Part shown: piece by piece, positions 11,766 through 17,225 of the stretch
How the letters are laid out: each line of letters opens with the position of its first letter
Numbering within the stretch: the stretch's first letter is position 1
Source: Bacillota bacterium
GTDB taxonomy: Bacteria; Bacillota; DTU030
NCBI GenBank assembly: GCA_012842325.1
Contig: DUTA01000080.1
Span: 1 to 17,225 of the forward strand
Length of the DNA: 17,225 nt
Direction of reading: 5' to 3'
The notes under the pieces: generated by a model
What the model was told of the DNA's origin: nothing
The model's database searches: none
What the model saw: the letters and a program-made list of their open reading frames with translations, nothing else
Program-made: the position numbers and the translations under genes

Positions 11766-14129
11766 TTATTTGGTCAACCTGGCCACGGTGACACCGGTGC
11801 CCCCTTCCCGGTATCCCCCCAGGCGGAAGTTTTCCACATGGGGGTGCCGGGCCAGGAGGTCCTGGACGGCTTTCCGCAACGCCCCGGTTCCCTTTCCATG
11901 AATCAGGTACACCTGATCCAGGCCGGCAAGATAGGCGTCATCCAGGTATTTTTCCACCTGGTAAAGGGCCTCATCGGTAGTTAAGCCCCGTAAATCCAGC
12001 TCCGCCGACACCTCCCTGGCCTTGGTCCGGTAGAGGCGCCCGGTGCCGGAGCGGGAAGCAGCCTCAGCCTCCGGGTCCACCCGCCGCAGCTGATCCAGGT
12101 CCACGGTAACCTTCATCAGCCCCACCTGGACCAGGACCTGCTTGCCCTCGGGGGGTTCCAGGACATAACCCTTCTGGTTCAGGTGGGTAATTAAAACCGC
12201 CTCTCCCGGTTTTAAATCCCGGGGTATCTCCCGGTTTTCCTCGGGCAGCAGTTCCTGAATTTCCTCCTCCAGCTCTTCCCGCAGCTTCTCCAGACCCTTC
12301 CTGGCCTCCTGGGCCAGCAGGGTCCGCTCCCGGTCCAGCAGATGCTTGCTTTCTTTGCGCAGCTCAGCCAGGATCGTTTCCGCTTCCCTGCGGGCCCTGT
12401 TCACGAGCAGGAGGGCCTCCTGACGGGCTTTAGCCAGGGTTTGGCGGCGCTGTTCCTCCAGCCGGGCCACTTCCCTTTCGTAGCGCTCCTGCAGGCTTTC
12501 CAGGCGGTTGCGCATCCGTTCCGCTTCCGTCCGGTCGTGAAAGGCCTTTACCCTGTCCTCCTCCAGGGACCGGATCAGGTCCTCCACCCGGACCGCCTCC
12601 TTGCTCAGAAAAGCCCTGGCTGTCTCAATTACCTCCTCCGGCAGGCCCAGACGCTGGGCGATGGCAAAGGCGTTGCTGCTCCCGGGTACACCGATCAGCA
12701 GATTGTAGGTTGGCTGCAGGGTTTCAACATCGAACTCCACAGAGGCATTCTCCACCCGGGGATACTTATAGGCAAAGGTCTTCAGTTCACTGTAATGGGT
12801 GGTGGCGACGACCCGGGTCTCACGGGCGTGGAGATAATGGAGAATAGCCATCCCCAGGGCGGCGCCCTCCGTTGGGTCCGTCCCGGCACCCAGTTCGTCC
12901 AGCAATACCAGGGACCGGGAAGTACAGCGCTTGAGAATGTCTATGATATTCTTCATATGCCCGGAAAAGGTGCTCAGGCTCTGCTCGATGCTCTGTTCGT
13001 CCCCTATGTCCACAAAAACCTGGTCAAAGACGGTGGTTTCAGCCCCGGTGGCAGCGGGAAGGTGCAGGCCCGCCTGGGCCATCACTGCCATGAGACCCAG
13101 GGTCTTTAAGGTCACTGTCTTGCCCCCGGTATTGGGGCCGGTAATGACCAGGATGTGAAAATCACGCCCCAGGTAGAGGTCTATGGGAACCACTTCCCCC
13201 TCCAGCAGGGGGTGGCGGGCCCGGGGAATATCGATATACCCCTCCTGGTTGAAGCGGGGCTCAACGCCATCTACCTCCAGGCTGTAGCGGCCCTTGGCAA
13301 AGGCAAAATCCAGCCGGGCCAGGATGGACAGATTATTATTGACCTCCTCGGCCACCTGGGCTACTGCCTGGGAAAGTTCCGCCAGGATCCTTTCCACTTC
13401 CCGCTTTTCGGCAGCCTGGTACTCCCGCAGGCGGTTGTTGAGCTCCACCACCGCCATGGGCTCGATAAACAGGGTTGCCCCGCTCCCCGACTGGTCATGG
13501 ACTATTCCCGGCACCTGATTCCGGTATTCCTGCTTGACGGGGATCACGTAGCGGTTCTCCCGGATGGTCACTATGGGTTCCTGGAGGTACTTCTGCATGG
13601 TGCTGGAGCGGACTATACTGTCCAACCGCTCCTTGACCCGGTTGTTGAGGCTGGCAATCTGCCGGCGGATCCGGTACAGCTCTTCGCTGGCCCTATCGGC
13701 CAGTTCCTCTTCCGAAACTATTGCTGCCCGGATCCGGTCCTCCAGGGCAGGAAAATTTTGGATTTCAGACGCATACTTCTGGAGCAGGGGGCTTTCTTCC
13801 CCCAGGGAGGAAAAAAAATTCTGCAGGCGTCTTCCGGCCGCCAGGACATCGGCCACCGCCAGCAGCTCCCGGGGTTCCAGGCTGGACCCAAGCCGGGCCT
13901 TGCGCAGGGCCGGCCTGATATTGCTGATCCCCTCCAGGGGAATCAGGGAAAAGGACCGGAGGATGTTCCGGGCTTCCGTCGTTTCCTGCTGCCTCTGCCG
14001 GATTAGTTCCAGGTCAACTGCCGGTTCCAGGGCCAGGGCCAGCTCCCGTCCCAGACTGCTGGCCGCCAGCCGCCCCAGCTTCTCCCTGATCCGGGGAAAT
14101 TCCAGCTTCTCCAAAACCTTTTTCTCCAT
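11766..14129 (-). CDS. mutS2: MutS2: MutS-family ATPase with Smr domain
   Basis: This 787-residue protein matches the usual MutS2 length. Unlike MutS it lacks the mismatch-recognition domain. Known MutS2 roles are limiting homologous recombination and, in Bacillus, rescuing or splitting collided ribosomes. The helical core domain spans about 1-310. The ATPase has Walker A GPNTGGKT (331-338), signature STFSGHM (386-392) and Walker B LVLLDELG (407-414). A long charged coiled coil covers about 510-630, a KOW-like segment lies at 637-680, and the C-terminal Smr nuclease domain has LDLRG (711-715) and HGKGTGAL (744-751). The ATG at 14129 is preceded by AAGGTG at 6 bases. A GTG at 14147 lacks a ribosome binding site. 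It follows polX and the PGM-like gene, as in the Bacillota cvpA-polX-mutS2 block, but has its own promoter and terminator. Confidence 0.96.
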   Translation of the reverse strand: MEKKVLEKLEFPRIREKLGRLAASSLGRELALALEPAVDLELIRQRQQETTEARNILRSFSLIPLEGISNIRPALRKARLGSSLEPRELLAVADVLAAGRRLQNFFSSLGEESPLLQKYASEIQNFPALEDRIRAAIVSEEELADRASEELYRIRRQIASLNNRVKERLDSIVRSSTMQKYLQEPIVTIRENRYVIPVKQEYRNQVPGIVHDQSGSGATLFIEPMAVVELNNRLREYQAAEKREVERILAELSQAVAQVAEEVNNNLSILARLDFAFAKGRYSLEVDGVEPRFNQEGYIDIPRARHPLLEGEVVPIDLYLGRDFHILVITGPNTGGKTVTLKTLGLMAVMAQAGLHLPAATGAETTVFDQVFVDIGDEQSIEQSLSTFSGHMKNIIDILKRCTSRSLVLLDELGAGTDPTEGAALGMAILHYLHARETRVVATTHYSELKTFAYKYPRVENASVEFDVETLQPTYNLLIGVPGSSNAFAIAQRLGLPEEVIETARAFLSKEAVRVEDLIRSLEEDRVKAFHDRTEAERMRNRLESLQERYEREVARLEEQRRQTLAKARQEALLLVNRARREAETILAELRKESKHLLDRERTLLAQEARKGLEKLREELEEEIQELLPEENREIPRDLKPGEAVLITHLNQKGYVLEPPEGKQVLVQVGLMKVTVDLDQLRRVDPEAEAASRSGTGRLYRTKAREVSAELDLRGLTTDEALYQVEKYLDDAYLAGLDQVYLIHGKGTGALRKAVQDLLARHPHVENFRLGGYREGGTGVTVARLTK

Positions 14130-14179
14130 CAGCCACACCTTTCTCACTTTTTAATCAACAAAGGCCGTCTGCCAACGGT

Positions 14180-14208
14180 ATTTTAATTCCCTTCCGGCCT
14201 GCCGTCAA
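14180..14208 (-). promoter_or_regulatory. Promoter of mutS2
   Basis: On the minus strand TTGACG (14208-14203), a 17-base spacer and TAAAAT (14185-14180) form a good SigA-type promoter, giving a 5' leader of about 44 bases before the mutS2 ATG. The -35 overlaps one arm of a GCCGG/CCGGC hairpin (about 14211-14226). mutS2 can therefore be transcribed separately from polX. Confidence 0.6.
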
Positions 14209-14242
14209 GGCTGCCGGTCCCACCGGCCAGACGGATTTTTAA

Positions 14243-14264
14243 GGAAAAACCAGGCTTTACCCGG
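14243..14264 (-). terminator. Weak terminator after the PGM-like gene
   Basis: On the minus strand CCGGG (14264-14260) pairs with CCTGG (14254-14250, one G-U pair) over a 5-base loop, then TTTTT. The stem is short, so it may be only partly effective. It lies 22 bases after the stop of the upstream gene. Confidence 0.35.
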
Positions 14265-14286
14265 AACCGCCCGTCCCCTTTCCCAA

Positions 14287-15201
14287 TTAAAGATCCAGAA
14301 GGGCCAGGAGGGCCGGGGCAATGTCGGTCAGGGTCCGGATCCGGGCGGCCGCTTCCCTATGCCGCCGGCCCACCAGCAGGGTGGGAACCGGGTTGGCGGT
14401 ATGGGTTTCCACCGAGAGATCCTCTATATTCCCGTGGTCACTGGTTAAAACCACCAGGGTTTTCTCCAGATCAACCCCCGCCAGGACTGCAGCATAAAAG
14501 CGGTCCAGGAGGTTGAGGACCCTTTCGGCCCAGTCCCGGTTGCCGCTGTGGCCGACCCGATCGGTCTGGAAATACTCAAAGAGGGTAAAGTTGTATTCCT
14601 GACTCAGGCGGGCCAGGATGGCCCCCGCCTCCTCCGGGGAAAAGATGGGTACATCATGCCCCCGTTCCCGCAGGCTCTCGTTGGTGATATCCTGGTAGAC
14701 CGCCCTCCCCTCCCGCAGATCTTCCAGCTGGCGCAGGGGCAGGCCGGCCGCCAGGGTCACCTCGGTGGTCACACTGTGCCGCCTCTTGCCCGCGGCCACC
14801 AGCTGGAAATACTCGGGGGTGAAGGCGTTGGCAAAGGTGGCTGTGTACCCTCCCTCCAGGACCTTTTTTAAGATGCTGTCCCTGGCAATGAGTTCCCGCA
14901 GGGGCTGGGGCGGATAGGCATTGTGGTGCCGTCCCAAAACCCTGGCCCCGTTCTGTCCCGTGAGGATTGCCGTCTGTCCCGTGGCGCTCTGGGGCAAACC
15001 AGGCACCCCCAGGGTACAGTCGGTGGGCACCAGGCTGACGCCCCCGGCAAAGTGGGGAGCCGCCGCCCGGATGAGGGGAGAGCCCCCCAGGAGGCGCCGC
15101 CAGGTGGGGGTGGCCGCCGTTACCAGGGGATTTCTGTGCCCATCGTCCTCGCCCAGGCCCAGGCCGTCGATAAAAATGAGCAGAATCTGCACAAGGATCA
15201 C
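14287..15201 (-). CDS. Phosphoglycerate-mutase/phosphopentomutase-superfamily metalloenzyme
   Basis: This 304-residue protein belongs to the alkaline phosphatase superfamily, near cofactor-independent phosphoglycerate mutase (iPGM) and phosphopentomutase. Metal-binding and catalytic motifs are visible: 'FIDGLGLG' with Asp12, 'QSATGQTAILTG' (71-82) holding the Ser/Thr nucleophile, 'DRVGHSGN' with Asp214 and His218, 'SDHGN' with Asp255 and His256, and His267 in 'HTANPVPTLLVG'. It is much shorter than iPGM (about 510 residues) and seems to lack the large inserted domain. Its substrate is therefore unknown; a phosphotransfer, phosphatase or phosphodiesterase role is possible. The GTG start overlaps the polX stop in GTGA, indicating translational coupling, though no strong ribosome binding site precedes it. 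Its link to the neighbouring repair genes is undefined. Confidence 0.8.
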   Translation of the reverse strand: MILVQILLIFIDGLGLGEDDGHRNPLVTAATPTWRRLLGGSPLIRAAAPHFAGGVSLVPTDCTLGVPGLPQSATGQTAILTGQNGARVLGRHHNAYPPQPLRELIARDSILKKVLEGGYTATFANAFTPEYFQLVAAGKRRHSVTTEVTLAAGLPLRQLEDLREGRAVYQDITNESLRERGHDVPIFSPEEAGAILARLSQEYNFTLFEYFQTDRVGHSGNRDWAERVLNLLDRFYAAVLAGVDLEKTLVVLTSDHGNIEDLSVETHTANPVPTLLVGRRHREAAARIRTLTDIAPALLALLDL

Positions 15202-16913
15202 CGCTTCGCAAAATAGTCCCGCACCCTTTCCCAGGGCCAGGTGTTGATCAGGTCCTGGGGTTCCAGCCAGGCACGCCTGGCCACCGTAAGTCCATAGGCC
15301 ATCTCCCCCAGCCCCTCCCCTGCATGGGCATCGGTGTTGACCGCCAGTTTCACTCCCATTTCCCTAGCCCGCCTGGCCCAGGTATCGGTCAGGTCCAGCC
15401 GGTCGGGGGAGGCATTGATCTCCAACACCGTTCCCCATTGGGCGGCCGCCGCCAGCACCGCCTCCAGATCCACCTCGTAGGGCTCCCGCCGGCCCAGGAT
15501 GCGGCCGCTGGGGTGGGCCAGGATATCCACATGGGGATTGGAAATGGCCTTGATAATGCGCCGGGTCATGGTTTCCCGGTCCTGGCGGAAGTGGGAATGG
15601 ACCGAGGCTATGACCACATCCAGCTGCCGGAGTACCCCGTCGGGAAAGTCCAGGGAACCGTCGGGTAAAATATCGACCTCCGCGCCCGCCAGCAGCTGGA
15701 ACCCGGCAGGCAGTTTCTCATTTATCCGCCGCACCTCTTCCGCCTGCTCCAGAACCCTTTCCGGTGTAAGGCCCCCGGCGATCCCCAGGGAATGGGAATG
15801 GTCGGTAATGGCCAGGTACCGGTATCCCAGGGCCCGGGCCGCCGCCGCCATCTCTTCTATGTTTTCTATACCGTCGCTCCAGTTGGTATGGCAGTGGAGA
15901 TCCCCCTGGATATCCGCCAGGGTGACCAGGGAGGGGAGCCTGCCGGAAGCGGCAGCTTCCACCTCCCCCCGGTCCTCCCGCAGCTCCGGGGGAATATAAT
16001 CAAGTTCCAGCAGCCGGTATATATCCTTCTCTTCCTCAAGCTGAATTGCCTTGCCAGATTTAAGGACCCGGCATTCAGCCAGTTCGAGGCCGAGGGAGGC
16101 AGCCCGTTCCTGCAGGCGCCGGTAATGGCGGCGGGAGCCCGTCGCCCACAGCAGGGCCGGGGCGTACTGGTCCGGAGTCACCGCCCAGAGATCGACTTCA
16201 ATGCCGAGCCTGGACACGGCCACGATCCGGTTCTTTCCTTTGGCCAGGATCCGGGCAAGGTGGGGAGAATGGGAAAAGAATTCGATAATCTTTTCCCCCT
16301 GCCCGGTTGCCACCAGGATATCTATATCCCCCACCTCATCCCGGCGCCGCCGCAGGCTGCCGGTAAAGCTTAGGGCCTCTATCCCGTCCAGGGCGGCCAA
16401 ATCCTGAGATAATTCTTCGGCCAGGGGCAGGGCCACTCCCAGGGGTACCCGTCCCTGCCGGTTGTTGATTAGATTGATGCCCTTCAAGATCTTCAATTCC
16501 GTCTTGGCCCCCAGGCCGGGGAGCTGGCGCAGCCGCCTTTTCCGGGCCGCCTCCTCCAGCTGGGCCAGGGTGGTGATGCCAAGATGGGAATAAATGGTGT
16601 GGACCGTCCTGGGGCCCACCCCGGGCACTGCCAGCATCGCCAACAAACCCGGAGGCACTTCCTGCCGCAGCTCTTCCAGAAAGCGGCAGGTGCCCGTCCT
16701 CAGGAACTCGTCGATTTTGGCGGCCAGTTCCTTCCCGATCCCGGGGATGGTCGCCAGTCTCCCCTCCTGCCACAGCCGGCGGATATCCCCGGGAAACCCT
16801 TTCAGGGCCCGGGCGGCCCGCCGGTAGGCCCTGATGCGGTAGGGATTGTCGCCCTTTATTTCCAGCAGATCGGCAATTTCCGCAAACAACCAGGCTGCTT
16901 CCAGTTTATCCAA
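15198..16913 (-). CDS. polX: DNA polymerase X family protein with PHP domain
   Basis: This 571-residue protein has the size and layout of bacterial PolX, which fills small gaps in base-excision repair and has 3'-5' exonuclease and AP-endonuclease activity. An N-terminal 8-kDa-like helical domain (1-80) includes helix-hairpin-helix 'IPGIGKELAAKI' (56-67). A second HhH, 'VPGVGPRTV' (96-104), follows, and a third is near 131-140. The polymerase domain has GSLRRR (185-190) and catalytic Asp196, Asp198 and Asp241. The PHP domain carries its metal ligands in HCH (340-342), DH (371-372), Glu412, His439, His467 and DAH (528-530). All key residues are kept. The start is TTG at 16913, with AGGAGGG upstream, and fits the family N-terminus. 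It lies 21 bases after cvpA and overlaps the next gene by 4 bases. Confidence 0.95.
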   Translation of the reverse strand: MDKLEAAWLFAEIADLLEIKGDNPYRIRAYRRAARALKGFPGDIRRLWQEGRLATIPGIGKELAAKIDEFLRTGTCRFLEELRQEVPPGLLAMLAVPGVGPRTVHTIYSHLGITTLAQLEEAARKRRLRQLPGLGAKTELKILKGINLINNRQGRVPLGVALPLAEELSQDLAALDGIEALSFTGSLRRRRDEVGDIDILVATGQGEKIIEFFSHSPHLARILAKGKNRIVAVSRLGIEVDLWAVTPDQYAPALLWATGSRRHYRRLQERAASLGLELAECRVLKSGKAIQLEEEKDIYRLLELDYIPPELREDRGEVEAAASGRLPSLVTLADIQGDLHCHTNWSDGIENIEEMAAAARALGYRYLAITDHSHSLGIAGGLTPERVLEQAEEVRRINEKLPAGFQLLAGAEVDILPDGSLDFPDGVLRQLDVVIASVHSHFRQDRETMTRRIIKAISNPHVDILAHPSGRILGRREPYEVDLEAVLAAAAQWGTVLEINASPDRLDLTDTWARRAREMGVKLAVNTDAHAGEGLGEMAYGLTVARRAWLEPQDLINTWPWERVRDYFAKR

Positions 16914-16934
16914 ATCCTTTCCCTCCTGGACTCC

Positions 16935-17225
16935 TTACAATTCCCTTCTCTCCAGGGGCACCGGTCCTCCCGGCCGCGGCCAGCCCGGGACATCTTCCCC
17001 GGGCAGATACCCTTCCACCAGATCAAGAAAGGCCGGCAGGTATTCTTCCAGGTAGGGGGCAAAGACGGAGGAGGACAGGGCCTGCTCCACCGGCGGCAGG
17101 GGCACAAGCTGCAGGATACCGAGGAAAAAGGCCATGGCCACCAGGGCTACCAGGGCACCCATCAGGGCGCCGCTGAGGGCATTGACGGTGCCCAACCCAG
17201 GCCACTTGACCACCTCGGTGCAAAG
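16935..17225 (-). CDS. CvpA family membrane protein (3' part only)
   Basis: The last 96 codons of a gene that enters from the right edge. A hydrophobic segment rich in glycine and alanine ('LSGALMGALVALVAMAFFLGIL') matches the last membrane helices of CvpA/colicin V production-type proteins. It is preceded by 'GLGTVNALSG', which corresponds to the family's conserved 'l..lN...G' region. The tail is short and acidic, then proline-rich. In Bacillus subtilis the same order cvpA(yshB)-polX(yshC)-mutS2 is found, which supports the call. The 5' end and promoter lie outside the window. Confidence 0.75.
   Translation of the reverse strand, partial: LCTEVVKWPGLGTVNALSGALMGALVALVAMAFFLGILQLVPLPPVEQALSSSVFAPYLEEYLPAFLDLVEGYLPGEDVPGWPRPGGPVPLERREL

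Noticed and set aside
12342..14006. Plus-strand open frames of 255 and 283 codons (12342-13109, 13155-14006)
   Set aside because: Both are shadows of mutS2, which has all MutS2 motifs in one uninterrupted frame.
14201..14240. Plus-strand hairpin with ATTTTT that looks like a terminator
   Set aside because: Nothing is transcribed on the plus strand towards it; on the minus strand the T-run is on the wrong side, and the region overlaps the mutS2 promoter.
1..17225. CRISPR arrays, transposases, integrases or prophage genes
   Set aside because: No regularly spaced direct repeats, terminal inverted repeats with a transposase, or phage-like products were seen anywhere in the window.

Overview
The window looks like chromosomal DNA from a spore-forming, anaerobic, probably thermophilic Bacillota (Firmicutes). 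A Moorella-like organism is my best guess. The evidence is GC-rich coding sequence with AT-rich Gram-positive promoters, strong AAGGAGG-type ribosome binding sites, a sporulation gene (yunB), a tyrosine T-box, frequent TTG/GTG starts, and a tungsten-type aldehyde oxidoreductase operon. The genus is inference; no sequence search was possible. All coding regions are on the minus strand except the class A penicillin-binding protein.

Left end (1-2650, minus strand). Bases 1-13 are the 5' tip of a 16S rRNA gene that continues outside the window. Behind it lie a leader with a boxA-like element and two tandem promoters. Next come yunB and then tyrS. tyrS is preceded by a complete T-box (Tyr specifier TAC, TGGTACCGCG motif, leader terminator, promoter) and followed by its own terminator. 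A divergent plus-strand promoter drives a PBP1A-type peptidoglycan glycosyltransferase/transpeptidase (2781-5270) with an unusual cysteine-repeat tail.

Centre (5459-11651, minus strand). This is the most interesting part: a six-gene operon bounded on both sides by nearly the same terminator hairpin. Gene order is a ferredoxin with four [4Fe-4S] motifs, a tungsten aldehyde:ferredoxin oxidoreductase (AOR), a MoaD-like sulfur carrier, NuoE-like, NuoF/HydB-like, and a short NuoG/HydA-like iron-sulfur protein. The last three form the NAD-linked flavin/Fe-S core seen in HydABC-type electron-bifurcating enzymes, without a hydrogenase domain. The simplest reading is an aldehyde/carboxylate oxidoreductase coupled to NAD(P)(H), possibly with ferredoxin by bifurcation or confurcation. 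The operon has a TTGACA-17-TAAGAT promoter and a structured leader of about 400 nt, a candidate molybdenum/tungsten-cofactor riboswitch. A hairpin lies between a perfect Shine-Dalgarno and the TTG start of the first gene.

Right end (11690-17225, minus strand). The conserved Bacillota DNA-maintenance block cvpA-polX-mutS2 is present, but a short phosphoglycerate-mutase-superfamily metalloenzyme lies between polX and mutS2. Its start overlaps the polX stop (GTGA). mutS2 has its own promoter. cvpA runs off the right edge.

No CRISPR array, tRNA gene, transposase, integrase or prophage gene was seen. Gene-free stretches over 300 bases are 1-357 (rRNA promoters and leader), 2289-2780 (T-box and divergent promoters) and 11208-11765 (AOR leader, promoter and mutS2 terminator).
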